Positions 17,099-25,903 of a stretch of 64,000 nt of DNA are shown here, piece after piece (position 1 is the stretch's first letter; each line of letters opens with the position of its first letter). The position numbers and the translations under genes were made by a program. The notes under the pieces were generated by a model that worked only from the letters and a program-made list of their open reading frames with translations, was not told the origin of the DNA and ran no database searches. Source of the DNA: Micromonospora globbae. GTDB taxonomy: Bacteria; Actinomycetota; Actinomycetes; Mycobacteriales; Micromonosporaceae. Location of the stretch: contig NZ_RAQQ01000017.1 in the NCBI RefSeq assembly GCF_003610785.1, positions 1 to 64,000 of the forward strand, in the 5' to 3' direction.

Positions 17099-20000
17099 AT
17101 GCGTACCCGCAGACGATCCCTCGCCGGCGTCCTGCTGCTGACGCCCCTGCTCACCCTGGCCGGTCCGCTCCCGGTCGGTGCCGCCCCACCGACGCCCGCG
17201 GCCGGCCCGTCCGGCACCCTCGCCGAGGACGCCCCGCGCGCCTCGTCCCTGACCTCCGAGCCGGTCGCCCTCGCCCCGTCCCGGCAGGCCGGTCCGGCCG
17301 CCACGGGCGGCGTGGAACCGGCCGGCGGCCTGGAGACCGCGAAGAAGACCCGGCCGGTCGCGCCGGGCGTCCAGCTCACCTCGTTCGACCGCTACGACGC
17401 GGACGGCTGGCTGCGCGCCGACGCGCTCACCGCCGACCTGAGCGGCGGTGTCACCGTCGACTACGTCAACTCGGGCGCGGTGAGCCGGGCCGAGCCCCTG
17501 CGCGCCGCCGTGGACCGCACCCGTGCCGTCGCGGCCGTCAACGGCGACTTCTTCGACATCAACAACTCCGGCGCCGCCCAGGGCGTCGGCATCCGCAGCG
17601 GCGAGCTGATCCAGTCGGCGGTCAGCGGGCACCGCAACGCGGTGGCCGTGACCACCGAGGGCGTCGGCCGGGTGATCGAGGTGAACTTCGACGGCACCGC
17701 GACCCTGCCCACCGGTCCGGTCCCGCTCACCCAGTTCAACAACATGGTCCAGGCCGGCGGCATCGGCGTGTTCACCGCGCTCTGGGGGTCGTACACCCGG
17801 GAACGTGCGGTGGCGGGCGCGGCGCGCGTCACCGAGGTCACGGTGGTCGACGGCCGCGTCACCGGCGTGGCCTCGGCCGCCGGCAGCGGCCAGGTGCCCG
17901 CCGGCACCACCATCCTGCTCGGTCGGGAGGCGGGCGCCGACGCGCTCGCCGGGTTGCGACCGGGTGACCCGGTGAGCGTGGCCTGGCAGCCGAAGCCGTC
18001 GGACGGCAGCCGCCTGCACGCCGCCGTGGGAGGCGGCAACGTGCTGGTCCGCGACGGCGTGGTGCAGACGATCGCCGACACGTCGCTGGCCCCGCGCACG
18101 GCCGTCGGCTTCACCGCCGACGGACGCAAGATGATCATGCTGACGGTGGACGGCCGCCACGTCGACAGCCGGGGCGTCACCCAGACCGAGATGGGCCGCA
18201 TGATGGCCGAGCTGGGCGCCCACCACGCGCTCAACCTCGACGGCGGCGGCTCGTCGACGCTGCTCGCCCGCGAGCCCGGCGCGGCGACCGTCCAGGTCGA
18301 GAACACCCCGTCGGACGGCTCCGAGCGCCCGGTCCCCAACGGTCTCGCCCTCTACGCACCGCAGGGCAGCGGGCGGCTGACCGGCTTCTGGGTGGAGACG
18401 GCCAGCGACCCCACGGCCGCGCCGGGCGTCTCCCCGGTGCGGGGCGGCCGGCCCGACCGGGTCTTCCCCGGGCTCACCCGCCGGCTCACCGCCGCCGGAC
18501 ACGACGAGACGTACGGGCCGGCGGCCGGCGCACCCACCTGGCGGGTCACCCCGGCGGTGCACGGGCGGGTCGACCGCGACGGCGTGTTCCGCGCCCTGGT
18601 CCCCGGCGCCGCCACCGTGACGGCCAGCCGGGGCCGGGCGGAGGGCTCCCTGGACCTCACGGTGCTCGGGCCGTTGCAGCGGATCGACTCCACGGTCGAG
18701 CGCATCGGTCTGACCGGCCGCGACGGCAGCTCCCTGTTCGGCGTCGTCGGCCTCGACGCCGAGGGGAACACCGCACCGATCGAGCCCGCCGACCTGAAGC
18801 TCGACTACGACCGCGACCTGCTCCGCATCGCGCCGAACGCCGACGGCAACCTGGTCGTCACGGCGCTGCGCGACTCCGGTTCCGGGCTGGTCACCGTCCA
18901 CGTCGGAACGAAGAAGACCGTGATCGCGGTGACCGTGGGCCTCACCGACCAGCCGGTGGCCGACTTCGAGGACGCGTCCGCCTGGAAGTTCAGCCAGGCA
19001 CGGGCGAGCGGTTCGGTCGCGCCGGCGCCGGGCCACACCGGCACCGGCCTGAAGATGACGTACGACTTCAGCCAGTCGACCGGCACCCGGGCCGCGTACG
19101 CCGACCCGCCCGCCTGGATCGAGGTGCCCGGCCAGCCGCAGGCGTTCGGCATGTGGATCCACGGCAACGGCAAGGGGGAGTGGCCGAGCCTGCACCTGCA
19201 CGACGCCCAGGACACCCAGCACGTGCTGCGGGGGCCGTACATCACCTGGACCGGATGGCGGTACGTCGAGTTCGCGGTTCCCGCCGGGGTGCAGTACCCG
19301 GTGCGGATCCGGCGGTTCTACGTGGCGGAGACCAACGCCGCCGCCCAGTACACCAGCGAGATCGTCATCGACGACCTGGTGGCGAAGGTGCCGCCGTCGG
19401 TGGACGCGCCCGCCGAGCCGTCGCGTACCGACCGGGTGGTCGTCACCGACGGCACGGTCGACGGCGCGCCGTGGCGCTTCGCCGTGATGTCCGACGCGCA
19501 GTTCGTGGCCGCCGACCCGGACAGCGAGCTGGTCGCCCAGGCCCGCCGCACGCTGCGTGAGATCCGGGCGGCACGGCCGGACTTCCTGGTCGTCAACGGT
19601 GACCTCGTGGACACCGCGTACCCGGAGGACTTCGCGCTGGCGAAGCGGCTGCTCGACGAGGAGCTGGGGGACGCCGTGCCCTGGTACTACGTGCCCGGCA
19701 ACCACGAGATCATGGGGGCGCCGATCGGCAACTTCCAGGCCGTGTTCGGTGACACGTACCGGACCTTCGACCACCGGGGCACCCGGTTCGTGACGCTCAA
19801 CACGTCCACCGGTTCGCTGCGGGGTGGCGGGTTCGACCAGGTCCGCATGCTGCGCGCGGCGCTCGACTCGGCCGCCACCGACCCGACGATCGGCTCGGTG
19901 GTCGTCCTGCACCACCACCCGCCGCGCGACCCCACCCCGGCCAAGGCGAGCCAGCTCGGTGACCGCAAGGAGGCGGCGCTGCTGGAGCAGTGGCTGGCCG

Positions 20001-20578
20001 ACTTCCAGCACCGCACCGGCAAGGGCGCTCTCTTCGTCGGCGGCCACGTGGGCACCTTCCACGCCGAGCGGGTGGACGGCGTCCCGTACGTCGTCAACGG
20101 CAACTCGGGCAAGACGCCGTCGACCCCCGCCGACCGCGGCGGCTTCACCGGCTGGACGGAGTTCGGGGTCGACCCGGTCACCGCCGCCGAGGCCGACCGG
20201 GCCCGGCGCAGCCCGCTCGCCGAGGGGCCGCGCTGGGTGGCGGCCGAGGTCCACGCCCACACGGACGCGGTCACCGTGACGGCGCCGGCGAGCATCGAGG
20301 TGGGCGTCCCGGTGACCGTCGCCGCGACGCTCCAACAGCCGGGCGGACGGGCCGTGCCGGTGGCCGCGCCGGTCAGCGCGGACTGGTCCGCCTCCCCGAA
20401 CGTGCACGTCGGGCCGGTGACGGGCCTGCGGCCGTGGCACGCGGCCTGGTTCGACCCGGCCACCGGCCGGCTCGTGGCGCTGCGGTCCGGCGCCTCGCTG
20501 GTGCTCGCGGTGACGGTCAACGGCGTCCGCGCCGAGGCCACGGTCACCACCGCCGCCGCGAGCCGCGCCGCCGCCTGA
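17099..20578 (+). CDS. Secreted phosphodiester glycosidase / metallophosphoesterase fusion
   Basis: 1159 aa with a Sec signal peptide (residues 1-29, 'LAGVLLLTPLLTLAG'). Residues about 100-415 match the phosphodiester glycosidase (NAGPA-like) family: 'VAAVNGDFFDINNSGAA', 'GVGIRSGEL' and 'NLDGGGSSTLL'. A beta-sandwich middle region follows (about 420-780). Residues about 790-1010 form a calcineurin-like phosphoesterase with 'NGDLVD', 'PGNHE' and 'HHHPPRD'. Two metal motifs are unusual: 'SDAQF' where DxH is standard, and 'GGHVGTFH' where GHxH is standard. It may release phosphate or sugar from extracellular phosphodiesters, such as teichoic-type polymers; the substrate is inferred. It is monocistronic, with terminators on both sides. 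Confidence 0.9.
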   Translation: MRTRRRSLAGVLLLTPLLTLAGPLPVGAAPPTPAAGPSGTLAEDAPRASSLTSEPVALAPSRQAGPAATGGVEPAGGLETAKKTRPVAPGVQLTSFDRYDADGWLRADALTADLSGGVTVDYVNSGAVSRAEPLRAAVDRTRAVAAVNGDFFDINNSGAAQGVGIRSGELIQSAVSGHRNAVAVTTEGVGRVIEVNFDGTATLPTGPVPLTQFNNMVQAGGIGVFTALWGSYTRERAVAGAARVTEVTVVDGRVTGVASAAGSGQVPAGTTILLGREAGADALAGLRPGDPVSVAWQPKPSDGSRLHAAVGGGNVLVRDGVVQTIADTSLAPRTAVGFTADGRKMIMLTVDGRHVDSRGVTQTEMGRMMAELGAHHALNLDGGGSSTLLAREPGAATVQVENTPSDGSERPVPNGLALYAPQGSGRLTGFWVETASDPTAAPGVSPVRGGRPDRVFPGLTRRLTAAGHDETYGPAAGAPTWRVTPAVHGRVDRDGVFRALVPGAATVTASRGRAEGSLDLTVLGPLQRIDSTVERIGLTGRDGSSLFGVVGLDAEGNTAPIEPADLKLDYDRDLLRIAPNADGNLVVTALRDSGSGLVTVHVGTKKTVIAVTVGLTDQPVADFEDASAWKFSQARASGSVAPAPGHTGTGLKMTYDFSQSTGTRAAYADPPAWIEVPGQPQAFGMWIHGNGKGEWPSLHLHDAQDTQHVLRGPYITWTGWRYVEFAVPAGVQYPVRIRRFYVAETNAAAQYTSEIVIDDLVAKVPPSVDAPAEPSRTDRVVVTDGTVDGAPWRFAVMSDAQFVAADPDSELVAQARRTLREIRAARPDFLVVNGDLVDTAYPEDFALAKRLLDEELGDAVPWYYVPGNHEIMGAPIGNFQAVFGDTYRTFDHRGTRFVTLNTSTGSLRGGGFDQVRMLRAALDSAATDPTIGSVVVLHHHPPRDPTPAKASQLGDRKEAALLEQWLADFQHRTGKGALFVGGHVGTFHAERVDGVPYVVNGNSGKTPSTPADRGGFTGWTEFGVDPVTAAEADRARRSPLAEGPRWVAAEVHAHTDAVTVTAPASIEVGVPVTVAATLQQPGGRAVPVAAPVSADWSASPNVHVGPVTGLRPWHAAWFDPATGRLVALRSGASLVLAVTVNGVRAEATVTTAAASRAAA

Positions 20579-20585
20579 GGTGGCC

Positions 20586-20630
20586 AGCGGGGCCCCTCCC
20601 CGGCCGGACCGGTCGAGGAGGGGCCCCGCT
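20586..20630. terminator. Bidirectional terminator between convergent genes
   Basis: Perfect 14-bp stem (20586-20599 with 20617-20630, AGCGGGGCCCCTCC and its complement) with a 17-nt loop. It lies between the stops of the glycosidase gene (+) and the polynucleotide kinase gene (-). Confidence 0.8.
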
Positions 20631-20637
20631 CGCACGG

Positions 20638-21534
20638 TCAGAAGTCGCCGTCGGCCACCTGGAACACGGTGAGACCCAGGGCGCGCCACATCCGGACCAC
20701 CTGGACACGGTCGTCGAAGACGCCGATCACCCGGTACCGGTCCCGGATCTCCCGCTCGTAGATCTCCCGCTTGACCACCGAGTCCTTGCGGGAGTCGCCG
20801 ACCGCCCGCAGGTGCAGGGCGAGGTACGGCACCCGGACGTGCCGGGCCAGCCACGCCACGGTGTCCGCCCGCGCCGAGGCGTCCCGACCGGAGCAGAACA
20901 CCACCCCGTACCCGGCCGAGTGCATGGCGCGCACGGCCGCGATCACCGCCTCGTTCGGCTGGTCCTCGCCGACCCGGGTCATGTCGTACGGGCTGCGGGA
21001 CACGTTCAGCGCCACGGTGCCGTCGATGTCCACGAGGACGATCTCCGGCGCCCCGGTCGGCGCCGGGTGCACCCGGGCCGGGCGGCCCGTGCGGGCCTGC
21101 GGCACCGGCAGCGGCAGGGGCCGTCCCTCGAGGTAGCGCGCGTGCAGCCGCCGGATGGCGGCCTCGCCGACCCGGTCCGCCTCGGGCCGCGTCGCGTCCC
21201 GGCGCAGGCACTCGTCCAGCGGCACGTCGGTGAAGTCGTGCACCTCGAACTCGGCGCCGTACCGGGCGGCCAACTCGGCCCAGTCGCGCAGCGTCCGCGC
21301 CCGCAGGTTGGTGTCGTCGACACAGACGTCGGCCCGGGCCCGCAGCAGCGCCTCGACCTGCGCCCGCTGGGCGACGGTCACCTGCGCCTCCGCCCACTGC
21401 GTGAAGAGGCGCTCGCCGTGCAGCATCCGCCGCAGGTCGTCCCGGTTCACGCGGACCACGGACGGCTGGAGCCGCCGTGCGAAGGTGGTCTTCCCCGAGG
21501 CGGGCAGACCTCGGGTCGCGATCAGGCGGGGCAT
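20638..21534 (-). CDS. pnkP: T4-type polynucleotide 5'-kinase / 3'-phosphatase
   Basis: 298 aa from ATG at 21534, which has GGAG 8 nt upstream; the ATG three codons earlier lies too close to that site. The N-terminal kinase has P-loop G9-LPASGK-T16, then 'VNRDDLRR' (Asp32/33), then 'CVDDTNLRARTLRDWAELA', the T4 kinase general plan. The C-terminal HAD phosphatase has D169-I-D171-G-T, 'VVFCSGRD', 'RKDSVVK' and 'VIGVFDDRVQVVRMW'. Length (T4 Pnkp 301 aa), domain order and even the end ('FQVADGDF' against T4 'QVASGDF') match T4 Pnkp. It should phosphorylate 5'-OH ends and remove 3' or 2',3'-cyclic phosphate from RNA or DNA. No ligase gene is nearby. The symbol is descriptive. Confidence 0.85.
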   Translation of the reverse strand: MPRLIATRGLPASGKTTFARRLQPSVVRVNRDDLRRMLHGERLFTQWAEAQVTVAQRAQVEALLRARADVCVDDTNLRARTLRDWAELAARYGAEFEVHDFTDVPLDECLRRDATRPEADRVGEAAIRRLHARYLEGRPLPLPVPQARTGRPARVHPAPTGAPEIVLVDIDGTVALNVSRSPYDMTRVGEDQPNEAVIAAVRAMHSAGYGVVFCSGRDASARADTVAWLARHVRVPYLALHLRAVGDSRKDSVVKREIYEREIRDRYRVIGVFDDRVQVVRMWRALGLTVFQVADGDF

Positions 21535-21847
21535 ACCGCTCATCTCCGTGTCCGTCGACCTCCGGCGGCCGTTGACCACCGCCGCGTTCCGGGTCGATCG
21601 TGCCCCGTCCGGGGTACGCCGGCCCGCACCGGAGCCCCGTGAATGCCCCGCCGGCCGGCGGGAATGCCGGAAGGATGCCGGGCGTTGTCGATGCCGGACC
21701 TGCTGTGCCGCCCGATGACGGGCCCGGCCCGCGCCCATGGCACACTGGTCAATCGGCCACCGGTTCCGGTTCACGCCCGAGCCCGTCGTACGGAGCGGCG
21801 GGTGGTGACGGCGACCCGGCGACCACCGACGAAAGGACCGAGGCGAC
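21535..21847. other. Divergent intergenic region pnkP-rpmE
   Basis: About 310 bp without a credible gene. It must hold promoters for the kinase (-) and rpmE (+). A CACACT hexamer near 21740 is a weak -10 candidate for rpmE. The rpmE ribosome site GAAAGGACCGAGG lies at the right end. Confidence 0.35.
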
Positions 21848-22072
21848 ATGAAGCCCAACATCCACCCGGAGTATGTGACCACCGAGGTCACCTGCTCCTG
21901 CGGCAACACCTTCACGACCCGCAGCACCGCCAAGGGCGGGGCGATCCACGTCGAGACCTGCAGCGCCTGCCACCCGTTCTACACCGGTAAGCAGCGCGTG
22001 CTCGACACCGCCGGCCGGGTCGCCAAGTTCCAGCAGAAGTACGCCAAGGTTCAGGCCAAGAAGGGCAAGTAG
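21848..22072 (+). CDS. rpmE: 50S ribosomal protein L31 (zinc-binding, C+ type)
   Basis: 74 aa. A protein of the large subunit that bridges to the 30S head. It is the C+ form: C16-x-C18 ('VTCSCGNTF') and C38-x-x-C41 ('ETCSACHPFYTG') bind zinc, so a zinc-free paralogue may exist elsewhere under zinc control. It precedes prfA, as in other actinobacteria, but a strong terminator separates the two. Confidence 0.97.
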   Translation: MKPNIHPEYVTTEVTCSCGNTFTTRSTAKGGAIHVETCSACHPFYTGKQRVLDTAGRVAKFQQKYAKVQAKKGK

Positions 22073-22082
22073 CTCCTCGTTC

Positions 22083-22119
22083 GGCGCCCGCGTCCGGTTC
22101 CGCACCGGACGCGGGCGCC
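22083..22119 (+). terminator. Terminator of rpmE
   Basis: Perfect 16-bp stem (22083-22098 with 22104-22119, GGCGCCCGCGTCCGGT and its complement) with a 5-nt loop, 10 nt after the stop codon. Confidence 0.85.
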
Positions 22120-22198
22120 GTCCGTATTGCGGCCGTTTCCCGGCCGCGCCGCCGGCCCGTACCCCCGTCCTCCCCGCCGTCGAAGGAGCATCCGCAGC

Positions 22199-23287
22199 AT
22201 GAGCAGCGAGCGTCTGACCGCTCTCCTCGACGAGTACGCCGAGCTGGAGAAGCGGCTGGCCGACCCGGGCATCCACGCCGACCAGGCCACCGCGCGGCGG
22301 GTCGGCCGCCGGTACGCCGAGCTGGTGCCGCTGCACAAGGCGGCCGGTGAGCTGGCGCAGGCGCGGGCCGACCTGGCCGCCGCGCGGGAGCTGGCCGCCG
22401 AGGACCCGTCCTTCGCGGCCGAGGCCGAGTCGATCGCGGCGTCCCTGCCCGTGCTCGAGGAGCGCCTGGCGGAGCTGCTCATCCCCCGGGACCCGCACGA
22501 CGCCAAGGACGTCATCGTCGAGATCAAGGCGGGCGAGGGTGGCGAGGAGTCCGCCCTGTTCGCCGGCGACCTGCTGCGGATGTACACCCGGTACGCCGAG
22601 CGGCGGGGCTGGCTGGTCGAGGTGATCGACTCGCAGGACTCCGACCTGGGCGGGGTGAAGGACGTCTCGCTGGCCATCAAGAGCAAGGGTGTGCCGGAGG
22701 GGGGCAACGGCGTCTGGTCCCGGCTCAAGTGGGAGGGCGGGGTGCACCGCGTGCAGCGGGTCCCGGTCACCGAGTCGCAGGGCCGGATCCACACCAGCGC
22801 CGCCGGTGTGCTGGTGCTCCCGGAGGCCGAGGAGGTCGACGTCACGATCGACCCCAACGACCTGCGGATCGACGTCTTCCGCTCGTCCGGCCCGGGCGGT
22901 CAGTCGGTGAACACCACCGACTCGGCGGTCCGGATCACCCACCTGCCGACCGGGATCGTGGTCTCCTGCCAGAACGAGAAGTCGCAGCTGCAGAACCGCG
23001 AGCAGGCCATGCGCATCCTGCGTGCCCGGCTCCTGGCCGCCGCGCAGGAGCAGGCCGACGCGGCCGCCTCGGACGCGCGCAAGGCGCAGGTCCGCACGGT
23101 CGACCGGTCCGAGCGGATCCGCACCTACAACTTCCCGCAGAACCGGATCACCGACCACCGGATCGGCTACACGGCGTACAACCTCGACCTGGCCCTCGCC
23201 GGCGAGCTGGACGGTGTGCTGGACGCGCTGGCCGAGGCCGACCGTGCCGCCCGCCTGGCCGGCGACGCCGAACTCGCCCGTCGCTGA
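22199..23287 (+). CDS. prfA: Peptide chain release factor 1
   Basis: 362 aa from ATG at 22199 ('MSSERLTALLDEYAE'), with GAAGGAG upstream. It recognises UAA and UAG: the PVT tripeptide at 189-191 ('RVPVTESQGRIHTS') marks RF1 and not RF2. The catalytic GGQ motif is at 233-235 ('SGPGGQSVNTTDSAV'), the target of PrmC methylation. The C-terminus is the usual basic helix. Normally prmC follows directly; here a diguanylate cyclase gene on the opposite strand lies between them. Confidence 0.97.
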   Translation: MSSERLTALLDEYAELEKRLADPGIHADQATARRVGRRYAELVPLHKAAGELAQARADLAAARELAAEDPSFAAEAESIAASLPVLEERLAELLIPRDPHDAKDVIVEIKAGEGGEESALFAGDLLRMYTRYAERRGWLVEVIDSQDSDLGGVKDVSLAIKSKGVPEGGNGVWSRLKWEGGVHRVQRVPVTESQGRIHTSAAGVLVLPEAEEVDVTIDPNDLRIDVFRSSGPGGQSVNTTDSAVRITHLPTGIVVSCQNEKSQLQNREQAMRILRARLLAAAQEQADAAASDARKAQVRTVDRSERIRTYNFPQNRITDHRIGYTAYNLDLALAGELDGVLDALAEADRAARLAGDAELARR

Positions 23288-23337
23288 TCCCGCCCCGCGT
23301 CCGGTCCGGCCCCCGCAGCTTCGACCGCAGCGACGGG

Positions 23338-24888
23338 TCAGGAGGCGCGCGGGCGGGTCTTCGCGCGCAGCATCGCCCGGTCGGCCTCCTCGAACGCGGT
23401 GCTGAGCGCGTCGCGTAGCGCCGACCCGGTGCCGGAGACCTCGGCGAAGCCGACGCTCACGCCGACCGGCGTGCCGGGGACGAGCGCCTCCCAGTCCTCG
23501 CTGGCGACCGCCGCGCCGATACGGCGGGCCACCTCGGTGGCCTCGGCCATGCCGGCGCCGGGCAGCACCACGACGAACTCGTCGCCGCCGTAGCGGGCCA
23601 CGAAGTCGCCCCGGCGCATCACCCGGTTGATCACCCCGGCGATGCGCTGGAGCACCAGGTCACCCGAGTGGTGTCCGTGGCGCGTGTTGACCGCCTTGAA
23701 GCCGTCCAGGTCGCAGACCCCGATGACCACGCGCTCCCCGCGGGCGACGACGCTTGCGATGTAGCGCTCCAGCCGGCGCCGGTTCGGCAGCCCGGTCAGC
23801 GGGTCGGTCAGCGCCTCGCCCTCGTAGCGCGCGGCCTCCCGGCGCATCTCCTCGTGGTCGATCCGGGCCGCGATGCCGTCGATGTAGACGTCCCGCAGCC
23901 GGTCGTTGCGCTGGGCCGCCAGCCGGAACGCCAGCCGGTCCACCCGGTGCGCCGCCGCGTGGTCGCCGGCCCGTGCCAGCGCGATGCTGCGCAGCCGCGC
24001 CGGCTCGGCGGCGCCGAGCGTCTCGCTCGACACCCGTACGGAGTCCAGCCGGGTGACCGCCTCGATGGGCCGGCCGGCGGCGATGGCGAGGCAGACCGTG
24101 CCGAGGTCACGCATGTCGCGGGCCCGGGCGCTGTCGCCGCCGTGGGCGAGCAGCCGGGCGGGCGCGGCCTCGTCGCCGGGCTCGATCTCGTCGCCGAGCG
24201 CGGCGCGTCGGGCCGCCGCGTAGCCGTACGCGGCGAGGCTGCTGGGGCGCAACCGGCCGGCCCGCCCGCTCCGGAGGAAGCGGGCGAGGTCGGAGGCCAC
24301 GTCGCGGAGCACCCGCAGACAGCCGTCGCTGTCCCCGTTGTGGTCCAGCGCGACGGCGTTGCGCAGCCGGATGCCGGGTGCGGCGAACGTCTCCTCGGGG
24401 ATGCCGGCCGTGAGGCCGAGTTGCCGGGCCCGCTCGATGGCGCCCAGGGCGTACCCGTGGAAGCTGAGGTAGGAGTACGCCATGGCGAGGTCGTGCCAGC
24501 CCCAGGCGGTGTCCCGGTCCGGGTCCTCGACGGCGTTCAGCGCGCGGGCGGCCTTGACCAGGTGGGTGACGCAGCGGTCGAGCGCGCCCTGGTGGTGGGC
24601 GGCGAGCGCGGCCAGCGCGTTGAGGTGGCCGTGCAGGTAGGGCTCCGGGAGGTCGCGGACGGCCGCGGAGGCCTCCTCGATGGCCCGGGTGAACTCCGCC
24701 GTACGTCCGAGATTGATCAGAGCGGAGAGGCGTTGCACGAGCGCGTCGGCGCGCGTGCGGGGATCGGTCGTGGTGTGCAGGACCCGCTCGAGCACCGTGT
24801 ACGCCTCGGCGGAACGGCTGGACTCCTGCAACGCCCGCGACTGCGTCAGCGCGTCAACCTGGTCACCGACCCGGTCGAGCCAACCCAC
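23338..24888 (-). CDS. Diguanylate cyclase with helical-repeat sensor region
   Basis: 516 aa, GTG start with GGAGGT 5 nt upstream. Residues about 1-330 are an all-helical, TPR-like region without membrane helices, so the protein is cytosolic. The GGDEF domain (about 355-510) holds the intact active site 'ARYGGDEFVVVLPG' at 434-438, and an inhibitory I-site R425-R-G-D428 exactly five residues before it. It should make cyclic di-GMP with product feedback. No EAL domain is present. The gene is inserted in reverse orientation between prfA and prmC. Confidence 0.92.
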   Translation of the reverse strand: MGWLDRVGDQVDALTQSRALQESSRSAEAYTVLERVLHTTTDPRTRADALVQRLSALINLGRTAEFTRAIEEASAAVRDLPEPYLHGHLNALAALAAHHQGALDRCVTHLVKAARALNAVEDPDRDTAWGWHDLAMAYSYLSFHGYALGAIERARQLGLTAGIPEETFAAPGIRLRNAVALDHNGDSDGCLRVLRDVASDLARFLRSGRAGRLRPSSLAAYGYAAARRAALGDEIEPGDEAAPARLLAHGGDSARARDMRDLGTVCLAIAAGRPIEAVTRLDSVRVSSETLGAAEPARLRSIALARAGDHAAAHRVDRLAFRLAAQRNDRLRDVYIDGIAARIDHEEMRREAARYEGEALTDPLTGLPNRRRLERYIASVVARGERVVIGVCDLDGFKAVNTRHGHHSGDLVLQRIAGVINRVMRRGDFVARYGGDEFVVVLPGAGMAEATEVARRIGAAVASEDWEALVPGTPVGVSVGFAEVSGTGSALRDALSTAFEEADRAMLRAKTRPRAS

Positions 24889-24959
24889 CAGCGACCTCCT
24901 GTCGGCTGCGCCTGACGCACCCGATCGTGACGTGACCCGCGACGCTTCATGATTATGTC

Positions 24960-25880
24960 GTGACCACCGAGCCGCAACACCCCTCCGAAGGGACGAACCG
25001 GATCAGGCCCTCGATCGCCGTGGCGCGGGCGGCCCGGATCCTCACCGACGCCGGGGTGGAGGCCGCCCGTACGGAGGCCGAGCTGCTCGCCGCGTACGTG
25101 CTGGACGTGCCGCGCGGGCGGCTGGCCCTCGCCGACGGGTTCGACGGCGACCAGCTCGCCACGTTCGACGCGCTGGTGGCCCGGCGGGCCGGCCGCGAGC
25201 CGTTGCAGCACCTCACCGGCAGCGCGGCGTTCCGCCGCCTGGAGCTGGCCGTCGGGCCGGGTGTCTTCGTGCCCCGGCCGGAGACCGAGCTGCTCGCCGG
25301 CTGGGGGATCGCCCAGGGGCGGGGTCGGGAGGCGCCGCTCGTGGTGGACCTGTGCAGCGGGTCGGGCGCCATCGCCCTCGCCGTGGCGCAGGAGCTGCCG
25401 CAGGCCCGGGTCGTCGCCGTGGAGCGGTCTGCGGCGGCGCTGCGCTGGCTGCGGCGCAACGCCGCGGACCGGGCGGCGGCGGGTGACCGGCCGATCGAGG
25501 TGGTCGAGGCGGACGTCACCGCGCCGGACCTGCTGGCGGACCTGGTCGGCCGGGTCGACGTGCTGCTGTGCAACCCGCCGTACGTTCCGGCGGACACACT
25601 CGTGGCCCCGGAGGTGGCCGGGTACGACCCGGCCGAGGCGGTCTTCGGCGGCACGGACGGCCTGGCCGTGATCCGCCCGGTCGTCGCCCGCGCGGGCGCG
25701 CTGCTGCGCGCCGGCGGGGTGGTCGGCATCGAGCACGACGACACGCACGGCGCGGACGTGCCCGCGCTGCTCGTCGCCGACGGCCGGTTCACCGACGTGG
25801 CCGAGCACCGGGACCTCACGGGGCGGCCCCGCTTCGCCACCGCGTCCCGACGGGCGGACGGCCGCCGTCGCGAACCGTGA
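24960..25880 (+). CDS. prmC: Release factor glutamine N5-methyltransferase
   Basis: 306 aa, GTG start. It methylates the Gln of the GGQ motif in RF1 and RF2. The N-terminal helical domain (about 1-95) binds the release factor and contains 'PLQHLTGSAAFRRLEL'. The Rossmann methyltransferase has the SAM loop 'VVDLCSGSGAIAL' and the substrate Gln-binding NPPY motif at 205-208 ('LLCNPPYVP'). Its substrate gene prfA is 1.7 kb upstream. tsaC follows 23 nt after the stop. Confidence 0.95.
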   Translation: MTTEPQHPSEGTNRIRPSIAVARAARILTDAGVEAARTEAELLAAYVLDVPRGRLALADGFDGDQLATFDALVARRAGREPLQHLTGSAAFRRLELAVGPGVFVPRPETELLAGWGIAQGRGREAPLVVDLCSGSGAIALAVAQELPQARVVAVERSAAALRWLRRNAADRAAAGDRPIEVVEADVTAPDLLADLVGRVDVLLCNPPYVPADTLVAPEVAGYDPAEAVFGGTDGLAVIRPVVARAGALLRAGGVVGIEHDDTHGADVPALLVADGRFTDVAEHRDLTGRPRFATASRRADGRRREP

Positions 25881-25903
25881 CCGGCGTGGCAGACTGACTC
25901 CTC

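Noticed and set aside
17075..21745. 1556-codon open frame on the minus strand opposite the glycosidase gene
   Set aside because: Low-complexity composition, opposite a gene with signal peptide and clear domains; a GC artefact.
24940..24965. Possible fourth copy of the 58-bp element (CTTCATGATTATGTCGTGAC)
   Set aside because: Only about 9 bp of one end match and the core is absent; chance or a very decayed copy.
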